DNA of 64,000 nucleotides from Prostheceraeus crozeri (taxonomy: Eukaryota; Platyhelminthes; Polycladida; Euryleptidae). Location of the stretch: positions 1-64,000 of the forward strand of contig CAJQUW010007813.1 in the NCBI GenBank assembly GCA_907163375.1. Reading direction: 5' to 3'. The first letter of the stretch is position 1; every line of letters begins with the position of its first letter. Both the position numbers and the translations under genes were made by a program. Shown in pieces: positions 12,846 to 26,900 of the stretch. Under the pieces are notes generated by a model. That model worked only from the letters and a program-made list of their open reading frames with translations, had not been told where the DNA came from and ran no database searches.

Positions 12846-14807
12846 TGATGGCTCACTCTACATTTCGTTTCTTAATCCTTAAGACTTCTGTTTAACTGAC
12901 TATAATTGCAAACAAACGGAGTTTGAAGCACAAGCTTTGGAAGTCCACTGCGTAACGCGCATTAAATTTCTGGTCTTCTACCCACAGATGAGGATTGCGA
13001 GATGGTTGATGGTCATTGCCTTTGTCGTTATCCCCCCGGTGTTGGGGATGGTGTTTCGGATATGTCCTTTTAGTGTGATTCAGATCGAAAGATTACGCCT
13101 CCCGCCCTTCAAGTTGCAGATTCTCCATTTGTTTTTTGTCTCAGTTGTCTTGTAGACAGGTACGGAAGTAGAGCGCCGAGGTGGGAAGTTTCACAAACCC
13201 CGATTCCCACCAATGGTCAGAATCAACTTCGTCAATGTGATTACTTGAAAACCCCATTTACACTCCCGGTGTACTTCCTTCAAAATGTTAAGCCAAATGC
13301 ACCTTCTTCTGTCCCCCTACATTTCAGCTACTTGATTCAGGAAACTTCATTGAATAATTTGAAAAAGCTTCAAAGAAGCGCCTGTTGAATATTTTTACCC
13401 TTAAACCCCTCGTTTATGTAATCGGCACTTCGTTAATACATGAGTCCCTTTACGCTCTCTATAGGAACATCTTTCCCCCACAATTTCTGCCCCCCCTGAG
13501 GTAGTGCCCACTCGTCGTAAGAAAGAGACATCGGCCGATTAAAGTGCACAGTTGCTGGAATAGTTCCTAATAGGCCCCACAAATGCTGATGACACTCTAC
13601 ACATTCTGATCCGCCCCCCACCATAAGCAGGTCCTTGTCTAAAGTAAGAACTGACAATTCGCAATATTGCAGGGCCACCCCGTAATGGGATCGCCGGCTT
13701 TGCGTTGTTAAAACACTATTCGCCACGAAGTAGTATATTCTAGAGTTGCGCGGATATATTCAACGCCTCTAAGTTTGTCAGCTGACAATTCTTCTAAAAT
13801 AGCGAGATCATTATCTAAGATGCCGCACTATGAATTAACTCCGATATTGTTTCATAGCCTTCTGCCTTGTATAATTATTTAAATATTTCTGTGTAATACC
13901 TAAACAAGAGTAATATCATAATGACAATATTCCAAATTTTGACCTTGAACGACCTTGCACATCAGCTGAGATGATCCTTTCGTAGTTGAAATGTCCCCTC
14001 TACTTAGCCTAAAAAACCTCGTGCTCTGGGAACATATGGGAATTTCAGAACGCATTGGTTAGTAAAACAAAAATGGTGGGTTGATGAAACACATGTCTCG
14101 ATTAGGTAGCCTAGCCAGCCTAGATGGCTACCACCAGACAGGTACCAGGTGTGACTCTGAAAGAGCAACACGATAATGGGCGCTGCACTGCTGCAAAACA
14201 TCGAATTTCAAACGTGCAATTAGGGCTGTGTTATGAAAGATTTATCCTAAGATCACAGATCAAATTCTTGGCATAATTTTCTTTCTTGTTTTTAAATGGT
14301 TCGTTCGCCGAAATAGAGGCGAGGTCTGATAGTGTGGCAAGACATTCCCTTTATAGCGATGTCTGAAGAAACAAAGAAGTTCCTTGACTCCTAGATTTTA
14401 GTGTTGCAGCTGGTAAAACCGTCCCAATCCCATGACCATTTCTCTGTGAGACGAATCCACGAGCTACATCGGTTTCGTAATTGTTTGCTACCGGATATAG
14501 TTTCACTCTGTCCGACTAAAAGATGTGTTAGAAATTTTCTGGATCTACAATATTTTGTTGATCAATTCCATTGCATTACGAATTATTACTACACGTCAAT
14601 TCATTTGAGCGAGAACAGAGAAAGCATACTCCAGGTGATATCTGGGTGAAATGTCGATCTAGAACTTGGTGATTATGGATCTTAAAATTTTATATGAACT
14701 CATTTTTACTGTTTGTATGCATCAAAACGCAGTCTGAAAATAACGTCTCCACACAATATACTTTCAAAGTGTCAGCTGACTTGGCTGGTAGAAACAGCAC
14801 TTCAGTC
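12846..14807. other. SRPRA upstream region, no other gene recognised
   Basis: Open frames up to 97 codons occur (for example 13433-13726 on the - strand) but none has recognisable domains. The segment directly before 14808 should hold the SRPRA 5' UTR and promoter. I see no clear TATA box or initiator, and no in-frame ATG nearer than 14694, so the transcription start is not placed. Confidence 0.4.
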
Positions 14808-14924
14808 ATGATAGATTTTTTTACTATTTTCACTAAAGGAGGAATAGTCCTCTTATATATAGAAAATGCAAACGAAAAAATTGCCAAATCTGTGAACTCA
14901 TTGGTGAAGTCCTTAATATTGCAG
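14808..14924 (+). CDS. SRPRA: SRPRA exon 1 (residues 1-39)
   Basis: It encodes the start of the SRX longin-like domain ([20 protein letters not shown]). The ATG at 14808 matches the conserved family start MLDFFTIFSKGG. The frame stays open upstream to an ATG at 14694, but that extension is not family-like. The donor is CAG|GTATGT, phase 0. Confidence 0.92.
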
Positions 14925-17900
14925 GTATGTTAAAGTACATTCATGAATACGTAGCAGATATATCCCTGTCCTGATGATTAAAAGTGTTATGTTTTTCGAT
15001 TATGGGACAATTACTGTTACCTACTCAGATGTTTGTAAGTTTTATTTGCAAGATTTTGAAGGTCAACCTTCACTTCGTCAATGAACTGCCCACGATTATA
15101 TTGAATCATGCCCTTTTTACTAGATATGCATTCACTTCATGCGTTATGATTCTCACTTTAATGTTTAGGACTGAAACGCAGCAATCTTCCAGTTGCGTGC
15201 AATTGACGCAATACAACTGTGCAAAAAGGACTGCAAATGAAGAAATCAACTCTATAGCACCACAGCGAATATTTGAATTGGTGACTTGCCAAGATTCAAT
15301 TCGAATCACAATTTTCCGATTCCCATGTCACCAAATAAAATGTTTCAATAAACAATGGAGCAATTGGCGACAGTTAGTAAAGATCTTGCCCCAGCCATCT
15401 TGGAAGACGCTGAGAATATGTTGACGTGCTCGCCTGTCAAGGATTTTCTCTTGCACAATGACGATGACAGGAAATATGTGCACTCAATTTCAACCATAGG
15501 GTCGATTTCAATGACTTCGGTCAACTGAACAGCTTAGTTCAACTATATACAGCGGTGCACGTTGAAGTAGGGCAAAAAAGAAGCTGAGATTGGTGACATC
15601 CCATCGAACCGTAAGAAGATAAAACACCTGATTCAAATCTCTACATGATGTGATTAAACATTTGTCATAAATAATGAAATCTTGATATTGTTATTGCTCA
15701 TTTAAGCTTGTGTGATATCTTATCCAGTGTTCCTGGTTCGGCCCAAAAATTTCTCGAGTGCCTGAAAACTTGACTCGGGCCGAAAATTCTGGTCGTCGAC
15801 CCGAAATTTTTTAAATAGTTGTATTGACAACTTTTATTTCAATGCGATCTTACGATATTGCCGGACAGAAAATCAGAGTGACTTTTGATTTCACATTATA
15901 ACTCATCATTTTTCGTAGAAGCAAGTGATGGAAAACCGAAAGATTCCTTGTAAATGTTATCACCATTGATACAGTCAGTTCATGTCATCGACGTCATGAA
16001 TGAATACATTTGGTTGTTCCCCTTCTCGGATAAGCATGGGTGAATCTGCCAGATGGCTATTTGTAATTTTCATTCTACAAGACTTCATTCGAGGAAAAGC
16101 GCCAGAAAAAGTACCCTATCTGATGTGCCATTGTGAATCGATTGTGAAATCGTTCTCAATCAAGATAGAAATTAGAATCCAAACCGGCGTCGTCTCCGTG
16201 CCTGCGAGGCCTTCGCCGCATACCCAAAAATAAATATTTGCGCTCATAAAACAAAGGTTCAAATAGTTTTAATTTTTTGTTTTTAAGAGCATCTTTACGT
16301 TTACAACTTAACGTACACTTTACAGTTTCAAGTCACAACTTTCAAATACGTTCAGAGCTATCAGCTGTTAACTGGAGGATCTTCAAGCAATCACACAATG
16401 CGCTCGGGATGTGTTCACAGCAAATCACAGAGATTTGTGTGTTTGTGTGATATGTGGAGCGTGTGCGCTTAGCTCGATAGTTAGACTCATCTTCTCCCTA
16501 CAAAAACGCAGAAGCAAGTACATTGCAACAATGCAAGAAAAGTTCTGTTTATAAATTCTTTGAATTGGATAGCGAGAGGCGCAAATTTTCCCTATTCGTG
16601 ACTTCCCCAAATTTTGGAGAAGATGATGACGCGGTGAATCGTCGTGTCTGCGTTCACCAATGGCTGAATGTCGGATTGGAAGGTGAGAAGCCGCTAAAAA
16701 ATAAAGCGATGAAGTTTCCTTAATTTGATGTGTGATTCAGTCAGAGATAATGATTCAAGGCACATTGGTGATATTATGTTTATGGCTGCGATTTCAAGTG
16801 GTTATTTTCTACACCGGCCAGTCGTCCGAGGAATTATGAAGAAAACTCTAGCCATCGTACACGAAGTTCATGTCATTGAAATAAAAACTAAACCACTCTC
16901 AAGGGATAGAACAAGGCAGTTGTGTGATCAAATAGAATCATGCAGTTTCTTTGTCATATGTTTCGATCAAAAAGCAACAAGTTACGAGGCAATTAGACAT
17001 AGGCCTATATGCGCTTCGTTCACCATACCTCTGCACGTGTTTCGGTTACATATTGAGCTTCAGTCGGCTGACGACAGAGAGCTTTTGATAGCTTTACGAT
17101 AAAACAGTCTTCATCTTCAAAAGCTGATGCAGATTAGTTTCGATGGCTCTAATCTAGATAAGACAATTTATACGAACGCAGATACCGTTTATGCAGGTAC
17201 CAGCTCACCTGGTTTATTACCTATCGTATTCTGTAATTTGCGAACATTCACAAAGCCTTTCGATGTGCATGTTTTCTCATTTCTCTGAAATTCTGCAACA
17301 CGGCGAGAAGATTGCCAACATGTCGCAAAGAAATCCATGAACTAGAACAGGGCTCTTTTGAACGTTGTTATGTTGAGACACGCTTGACAATCCTGCAGTT
17401 TTACTGGAGTCTAGATGTCCTCATTTTAATCATTTTAACGCTCGAAAACCTTTTGTTGTCGATGAATTTTCCTTCTACTCAGCATTCACCAGAAGACTTG
17501 ACTGAATTCTTCATTACTCTAACACATCCTAATAATCGGTTTTGGCCAAAATTCCGTCACGTATCCTCTCAAAAGTTGTCAAAATCCTTGATCCATGTAA
17601 TAAATCCATGGAAAATTTATGCTCTCAAAGATAAATGGGAAATTCACTCGCTTGAGCAACCGGTGTCAGAGGTGCATCCTGACGTTGCGGAGGACATTGA
17701 TGTTTTTTGGTCTCAGGCTTCTAACTTCTAAGTCTTCTATCGGTGCACCTTGGTTTTCCATTCTCAGCAGACTGGCTAAGGCTCTCATGGTAATACTGAT
17801 CCTGAAAGTGGCTTCAGGGATACAAGCTGCCGATCTTTGATATGAGATGTTCATTCATGTTGATTCTTCACAGCTTATTTTCAGTTTAGTGGTACTCTCA

Positions 17901-20900
17901 TGCTCTTGACAGCAGTCTATTTATGCACGAATGAGAATAAGGAAATAGTGTTTTTTTTTACTAATCTTCCACTGAAGTACATTTGACTCTATCAATTTGA
18001 TTGACAAAGCTGGTGACATTGTTTCTTCAAAAGTCTGAAAACTATCATGCCAGCTGCTGAAGTTTTCGCAGTAAAACAGAAGTTGATTAAATTGCGAGGT
18101 GATCGTCAGCGTTGCATTTCTGCAGTAACACAATCTGATTGCGTGTTAATGCAACTTTTTGAATTTCTGCACAGAACCAAATGTCATTACGTTAAGAGTG
18201 AAATGATAATATCTTTTAATCCAGTTTCCATTCACTGGTGCTCACAGACATATAAAAAAATTTTTTTGTTACTTCGTCCACTTCTTTAGGGTCCATCTAT
18301 TTTTTACCTCTCATGTTTGAAAGGTCCTGATAAAAAATTCGTGCTAGAATTAAAAGGAGGCTAGACCTATTCATTTGAATGTTCTCATTATTAGTCTCCG
18401 TTTCATTCCTCAAATTTTTCCCGTAAAATCTTTGAATTTATTCATATGTTAATCACAGGACTGTATACTAGTAATTTTACAATCACGTACGGTCATTAGG
18501 GATGACTTAACGCATTTTAAGATTTCTTGTTGTAATGGAGAGATGTAGCATCACTGTATAATAGGCCTACTGATAGTGTAGGCCTACTAAATAAAGCTTC
18601 TGAAAAATTGAAGATGAATTATTGTGATGCAACAGTTGCAAATTATTTCTACTATGCATGTGTGCACAATCTGGTAGTGTAATATTTAGATTTATCGCCA
18701 GTTGAATTATTGCAGTAAACCTATCTTTTCCTTTTCAAGCATGGACGTGTCGTCTCTTCACTGGGTAATTTCATTTATTTTCCTATTACTGAACAAGCGA
18801 CTTCATGCACGCATTTCAGCATATTTGCTGTCTAGGTGGTGTTTATAAATCAAATTAAGTGATTTTTAGGACCAATTTTTTCCACTAAATGTAATTTTTT
18901 AGAGTTTTAGAGAATTTGTTAAGATAGAAAGTTAGATCAAGTAAACATTCTTCGAGTCATTCTGTATTTCAGCTAAACTACTGTTCGTATGAATGCCCCA
19001 TCACCTAAGTATGATGAGGGTGCAAAATAATTAAGGTGTCGGGCAGGGCTGCGGAAGCGATTGACTTTTATTCGCTTCCGCTTCCACTTAAACCGCTTCC
19101 GCTTCCAATTATTGGAGACCGGACATGGACTACTCACCTCCCTATTTCGAGCCCCTTCTTTATTTTCTACTTTTTTACGAGTTATAGGTTCTGACGTTAA
19201 CACCTCGCAGTCTCCACGAACTTTCTGTCGTAAACCGTACCTGACTTGTATGCGTTTTTTTGACTTGCCAAAAAGTCAAATATTTACAAATTTACTGAAA
19301 ATTTTGACCTTTGGGAAATTGTGAAATAAAAGCGTCATATTTTCCCAACACGTATGTGGTAAAAAAATATTAAACGACCAAGAGAGTGTTTGAAAATGCT
19401 ACAATGAAATTGCCTCAAGACACACCAATCCGCATTGTGTAAAGTTATCATTGATAAGATGATACTGAGGTTATCTGATTTCGAATGCTATCACAATGAG
19501 AAAATTAGAAGTAATCACATTTAGCAATACAGGTGCCAATTTGTAATTAGGTGTAGTAGGGTAAGCACTGAATATGACAACTATTACTTAAATCATATCA
19601 AGACTTAAGGTCAAAAGTCAGAAGTGCCTCGCCCTGACACGAGAATTGCGTCAGTCATTAGTATCATGATACTTACGGAGGTGGAAGCGATCGTCGGGCA
19701 TTCGCTTTCGCCTCCGCTTCGACACCCCTGGTGTCGAGTCATTTTCCTGAATGACATACAGGAAAAACCTAAACTTAGTTGTTTTTCGGCAAATTGGTTA
19801 TTCAAAATAAAAACCACAATGATTAGGAAAGAAAAAGTTTATCCCTAGCTTTCACTCGTCATACAGCGAGCATAATCATGGCTGTTAATAACGGGTGTTA
19901 TTACCTCAGATACAATCAAATTGGTTACTATCTATTTAATCGACCTAACTGACTCATTCAATTCTCCAAATTCTTTGCTCAGGTGGAGAATTTGTATTAT
20001 GTCGAATAAATATTTCAATTTCTTGAAGGATCGCAAAGTCCTGAATACGGAAACTAAATAAATAGCAAATGCTCTTCCTAAACAGATGATTTATCTTATA
20101 TATAGCTCTTCACCGGAAAGAGCAGCGAATTTTGAGCATTATATGAGTTATTTTGGTCGATTGAGTGGATTTATAAGATATTTAGGTTCCGACTTGCTTT
20201 ACATTCATTGTCTTCAAAGTTAATTGAAATGCACATTGCATGTAGGACCATCGTAGATTTCCTGAAATGTTTAAATTGATTCTTCATGCACGATATGTTT
20301 AAATCTTCTGAAGCCATGGATATTATATGTTCTGACCCTCTATTGATCCTATATTTCCTATAAAAATATAGGAATTCTATTAACTTTCTATACATCCACG
20401 AAAAATCTTGTATTTCATATATTTTTATGAAGTTTATAATGATAATAATAATAATAAGCGTATATTTCAGAATGCCTCAATAATGGAAATCGTGAGGCTA
20501 AAAGTCAAGGTACAACACATCAGATTTCGTAATACAACATAACAAAGCAGAAAAATATTCAGACACAATAATAATCAGACACATTTCAAAGCTGACGGAA
20601 GTACGCAAAAAAAACTAGATTACAAAAAACCACTATTCAATAGCCTAATCATTGTGACAATAAAGCAGCTCCTTCTCATTGCTAAGGTACTTACTGGCAT
20701 ACGAACTTTTCCAGAATGCTGTAATACTTGAGGAGCTAAGTGATGTAGTGGATGCTCTGAGTCTTCAACAAGAGATGTAAACAATTTGACACCAAGTATC
20801 AGACGACGATAGCTTTGAGGAAGAAAATGAACACATTGACAATTCGAAGAGCCACATATCTTTTTGTGAGATCTACGCTGTATGTTTTCTAACACATGCT

Positions 20901-23900
20901 CATCTTTCTTTTTCAAACTGACAAAAAGTGGCGCTGCATACTCTAGGATAGATCGAAGACAATTATTGTAAATGGTCGCAAGATCAACAGTCGATAAAAA
21001 AGTTATATACATATTGTCCGTATTATGAAAATACTACTGGGAATGAGCGAGAACTTAATAGTTATACTCAAGTAAAATCGTTATCTTCACGTAAAACTTA
21101 CAGGAAATGCACCTTATGTTATTGATACGTGTCCACTATTCTGTAATCATAATAGTTCACATTCTAGCAATAATAAAGCATTCTATGTAGATTTTTTTGG
21201 ATGTGAACGTGGCCAAATCAATGCTGGAAACGGCTCACGAAAAGTTAGCTGTCGTTCAATCCAAAATTGAAAAAATCAGTAAATAGAGAAATTTGAACAA
21301 AAAGAAAGAAGCTCTACTAGATAAGTTTTTTCAGTCCAACTCATCTGAAAGTCTGTCTTTTCGTAAACGGTTCATGATTTGTTTCAAGTTTCAAAACTCT
21401 CACTTCATCTGAAAGATGAACAACGAAATGTAGACAACACAGCACTGTTGTTTTGCACTATACTTGTTGTCAAGCTCGTCAACTTCTTTTATGCCCAATT
21501 TCCGACATTAGACCGCATTCCTCTCAGGTCTTCGGGTTTGTATATTCATCTTTTCTTTCATGCTGTTCCACCTAATCGCTGTTGGTTTTCAACGTCACAT
21601 TGAAGCCTGAAGTGTTTCATGGTTTCCTCGATTGTCTGGCAGTTCAAGCATTCCAAGAGGTCTTTGATGTCCATTCTGCCTTAGACAGATACACCATCTA
21701 TGTATTAAAATCATGGCTTTATCTTCTACATCCCTTCTATTTTCCTTAGCTGGCACAACCCACATCTTTTTTCTGCATGTGATATGTCTAGACGTCCGTT
21801 AGCCATCCTGAATGATACTTCCAGATATCGAAAAGGCTTCCTAGTTTTTATTGGTTTAACCTATCGCTTTTCATAATTTGTCTGTCTGTTGATGCGACAT
21901 TATAGAAATTTACTTAAGTCACGACTTTACTTGATCATTTATCAGTTATTATGCCTATGAAAACTGCCTACATACACGGGCAATCTAGGGATTAAATTCA
22001 AACAATAGCCTAAATGTAATATATGTTCCCACCCATGGAAATTAACAATACCATAGAAAGTCCTAGAATGGAAATTGCATGAAATTTATGGCACACTCTG
22101 GGGGAACTTAGTTGGGGCAAAAAGCAAATTTTGCGAACTGGCTTTCTTGTTTTCCGGTTGGCATTTTAAATTATCAAGTCAATTTGCGATCTGGTTTGTT
22201 GCCCCTTGTCCAAAGATAATGTACACAAAAGCAATAATGAATTTACAAAATGCTGCGCCGACAGGATGACAAAGAAGGAAATCCTTTAAAACGCTCTGTA
22301 CGTTCATCATTCTGAAATATCGCTCCTATAATCAATCAAGAGTATAATCAGACACATATGCAACTTGTAATGTCGATTTACAGAGCATGCATTGCTCCAG
22401 CTTGAAATCAGAGGCCAAGAAATCTTACAGCATTCATTTTAGTTTGAAGGATTCCCCTGTTCAATATATTTGAACAATTTCCAAAACCTTTGCATGCTTT
22501 CGAATATGAGCTTCCAAAATATCATCACACTATATCACATGTCATTTAGTGATTAATTGAAAAGTTCCAGCGACATTTCATTTATCAGATAACTGACTGT
22601 AGCTAAAGAAACTTTCGATGTTTTTATTCCAGGAAGCGCCAGGTTTCTTGACCGAAATATTCCAATATAGAATTTTTATCTTTGAATTCTTGAGGTGTTC
22701 TTACAAGCAGTACACCGACTGCCATCGATTATGACTGTGAACCAAATTTCAATTCGTATTCCAGTGTTGAAAAATTGGAAAATAGTTGTCAATGACTGGT
22801 ACGAATAGACACAGTATATTAATCCATGGAATAGTAGGCTATTTCATATAAAGCAATGCAGCCATCTCACTTAAAATTCTTTTCATGAAAATCGTGTAAT
22901 TTGCTGTCAACGACTTCCACAACCAACTTGGCAAATAGTTTGACCATGATACAATGTTTTAAATCGAATCTGACCTACAAACCATAGATTTTTCCATGTG
23001 CCATAATTGTACATTGGCAAGATATCAAACTTCCATTCTAGTGTGCTATTATCTACTTCTATGTTCCCACCAGGTTGTATGAGTGGACGGTTCCCTTTCC
23101 TGACTTTCCATAATATATTTGATCAACTGCTTTTACTAATACCGTATATACTCGTCTATAGGGCGATCCGAATATAAGTCGATCGCCCCGACTTTGCCGC
23201 CCAAATACTGGCATATTTTCATAGGCCCGCCTATAAGACGAGATGAAAAGTTGAAATTTTTGTGGAGTCAAGTTCGTCAGTAATAATTTTAATTTAATAA
23301 GTACTGGTATGAGGAGAAACCGATGAATACGAATAGCGATGTATTGAGTATTGCGCGCGTACCGGTAACTGCAGTAACAGAAGAAAATGTTATAAATTTA
23401 ATGGGACCCGCCTATAAGTCGAGACACCTACTTTTGTAATGAATTTTGGGTAAAAAAAACTTGACTTATAGGCGAGCATATACGGTAATTATTCTGTAGT
23501 TATTTTCTATTCCTATTGCTTATCTGCAACCAATATTTTGTAATTATTGTTAATTGCTCATTACTGTTTGTTACCAAATCGACTGTTGTTCATATTATGA
23601 AACCAACTTATTGCTAACGCAGACCGAATATATGTTACATGTATGTTATTATACAGACAAAAGATGAATGATTCTACTGTGGTTTTTTTAACATTCGAGA
23701 ATTGGCTTTAGATGCTAACATCCATTGCACCATTCCTGTCTACTTATTTTCTCATGCATGTTTATATTCGAGATTTGTAGATGTCCTCAATAAGTTCTGA
23801 TATATTTTGGGGATTATTCAAAATGAGCATCGTCTTATTTAGAACATAATTGAGCAAACCATAAATTTTAGCTATTACCATTTGGAAGCACAAATTTAAC

Positions 23901-26900
23901 AAATTGTGTTGATCTTTGTTAGGATCAAAACTTTTTCAATAAAACAAATTTTATTTTCTTATTTGTGTGAGGTAAATCCTATGCTTTCCGATAATGTGCT
24001 GGAAAAATAATATATTTTTCAAAAAAATATCCTATATTGCTCCTATATTCTTTAAAAAACTATATATCCTATATTTATTAGGTCTAGGGTCAGTATAGGA
24101 CCTATATATTTGTTAGCCCCTTAATCATTCTCATCTTGATTGATGGGTAATGGTTGCACCGGATTCCGGCTAATTTCTGGAATATTATTGATGCATAATA
24201 GTAACTTGCATAGGAAGCCACATGCCTAGAAAAAGTGAAGTATGCCTTCCATATTTGAGATAGAGAAAAGCGTGTTGCCCGAAAGTAGCCTATGTAGGAA
24301 TCTCAATACAAATACAAGTAGGTGCCTACTTGAAGAAACATTCAATATATTTCAAATGTAAGTTTGCAAGTGTACAAGTTGTAGGCTTATGTATGTACAA
24401 GTAGGTCTACATGTTTTGATCTAAGCTAAATTGATAACAGCCAACCATTGTTCCCTGGTAGAATACGAAATGTTTCAAAAATTGCTTAAGAAAGTTCGCA
24501 AAATTTTCACATTTGAACCATGAGAATTTTATTTTTATTTAGATTGTCCAATATAAATTGTTTTCCTCCTGATGTCTTTTTCTTTCAGGAATTGGGTGCG
24601 GGTGGTGCTTTCATGCATAATTCACTAGCGTTGAAGTATAAATTGGACAATGAATTTGAACTTATATTCGTGGTAAGTGATACAATTATTGTGCCTATAG
24701 ACAATAGATAAACGGCATGCATTATTCAGTAGAATCCATGTAATTGATTCGTCGGCTATGTTTTTAATGCTACATTCATCAGTATATTCATCACGTTTAT
24801 ATCAGATATACTGTATTTTAGTACAGGCTTATATAGTTCCCATATAGGGGACTCACGCGTCTAGGCCTACTTTATGGAAAGGTACAACTAATTCTATTGG
24901 TCTATTAATCACGAACACTATTTCGATATTTCGGCATCAGTCTAAAAACAATGAAACATAAATGAGGAGCATGATGTTGATGTCATTTAGGCCACCTGAA
25001 TACCTCAATGTTTTGCGGATAGCAGTTAGTCAGCGACCAGACAATAATGTCTTTCTATCATCAGGTCGAGGAACATGAAGGGACTTTTGAAAGAACTAGA
25101 ATTCAGAGAAGATAGGTGTACGAGGGGCGATTAAAAAGTTCGCGGCCTAACCTAGATTGCTTCGTGCCAGGTCATATTGCGCAGGTGTTTAGATACTGTG
25201 CAAGGTGCCAACAGCGCATGACGAGTGTTCAGTCAATTCGATGAACTGCTAATGTACAAAAGCTGCTTTAATTCAAACAGTTCATTATCCAGTTAGTCAG
25301 ATAATTTTTGCGTGTAAGATGAACGCTTCCAATTCAGCTGCCATCCGCTATCTCGGCTTGAAAGGACTCATGCCAAAGGAGATTCATGATGATCTTGTTG
25401 GAACTCTTTCTGAAGAAACTCTTAAAGATGAACACAGAGATGAAGAGAGAACCTGGAAGATGATCAATCGAAGCAATGGAAGCACCCAGGATCACCAGCT
25501 CGATGGAAGGTCAAGGTCATCAAGTCCGCCGGAAAAGTCATGGCCTTCCTTTTTTGGGACTCTGGAAGGTGTGCTGCTGGTGGACTTCGTAAAGACGGGT
25601 GGGACTATCACCGGCGAGTACTACCATGCGCTCAATAATTCTCGCAGAAGCTGCAGATCAAAATCAAACGGAGAGGGAAGCTCATGAAAGGCTTGCTCTT
25701 TCATCAAGACAACGCGCCTGCTCATACCTCTGCTGCCGCCATGTCTTCCATCCAAGGTTGTGGATTTGGCAACTCTTCCCTTCCGTTCTATACAGATTCT
25801 CCAGATCTGGCTCCATCGAACTTTCATCTCTTCCCTAAAATGAAATTGGAGCTCACAGTGGTCGGCACTTTGCATCCAACAGACGTTATGGAGGCAGCAG
25901 AGGAGTATTCAGACCAGGGTTGGCTTTTTGGCAGTTAAAACTGGTTTTTGCCACTAAGTGGTAAAAACCTGTCAAAAGCTAGCAAAAACCGGGTAAAACT
26001 AAAATTCCGAAAAAAATCTCTATTTCTTCACGAAATGATCGACAGCAAATTAGAGTTTGAGCATTACGGTGCATGCGGCTTTGCAGTTTGCAACTCTTAT
26101 CTTCCAAATCATGACATTCATTCTGTGATATAACCACATGATATGTTTTTATCACGAACGACATGCGATGTTGTCTTTTGTCTACGATTGCTCTGCCCTT
26201 TTCTTGTGATTTAAGAACAAATGTAGACTTCAGCACCATTTTGGCTCTTTGTTCATATAACAGAAAATGTTAGATACTCCCAGAATTATCATCAAATGAA
26301 TGAAAAAGATGAAAATTAATATATGTATAAAACTGGCTTATGCATAGAACTAAATTAAGCAAACCACTTTCTTCATGTGGACGAGCTTCAATAATCCCAC
26401 TGTCATTATTATGTGTGTTCAGCAAGAATTCAGAGTGTATTTTAATGGTAGCTTAGGTTTCATCAGATCTAGATTTGAACCCAGGTCTCATGAACGCAGA
26501 GAGCACTTTATCAAAAAGCATCTGCACCGGAAGATCTCAGCTCTCAAATCAAGCAATGTGCAACAGTCACTTAGAATGCATTTCTACTTTTTTTAGAAGC
26601 ATAATAAATGTACTAATGCTTGTGACTGGAGCAGAGAATCATGATTTCTAAGAATAAAAAATAATTAAATAACATAGTTCGCAGCAGAAATCTTGATAAA
26701 GTGAGATATAGTGTATGTCTGAACAGCTTCAGTTATAATCTCACCAAAAGAACATTTCCAGTAAGCTGCAACATTGATCGTTGTTAATAGAATCTGAGAG
26801 CGAAAAACAATTGTGACATTATTGTGATCGATGTTCAAGTTTGTTTAAAGTTCTTGAAATCTCCATATTTTGAGCTCAAATCAAAATTTTACTTTCGGTA

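Noticed and set aside
13433-13726. 97-codon - strand frame upstream of SRPRA
   Set aside because: No family likeness and no splice or promoter context.
14984-15424. 146-codon + strand frame in SRPRA intron 1
   Set aside because: Composition is uneven and no motif is recognised; the overlapping - strand frame is equally open. Not called as a gene.
26455-26500. B-box-like GGTTCAAATC on the - strand within the intron 2 hAT
   Set aside because: No A box at proper spacing and no cloverleaf; not a tRNA gene or SINE head that I can support.
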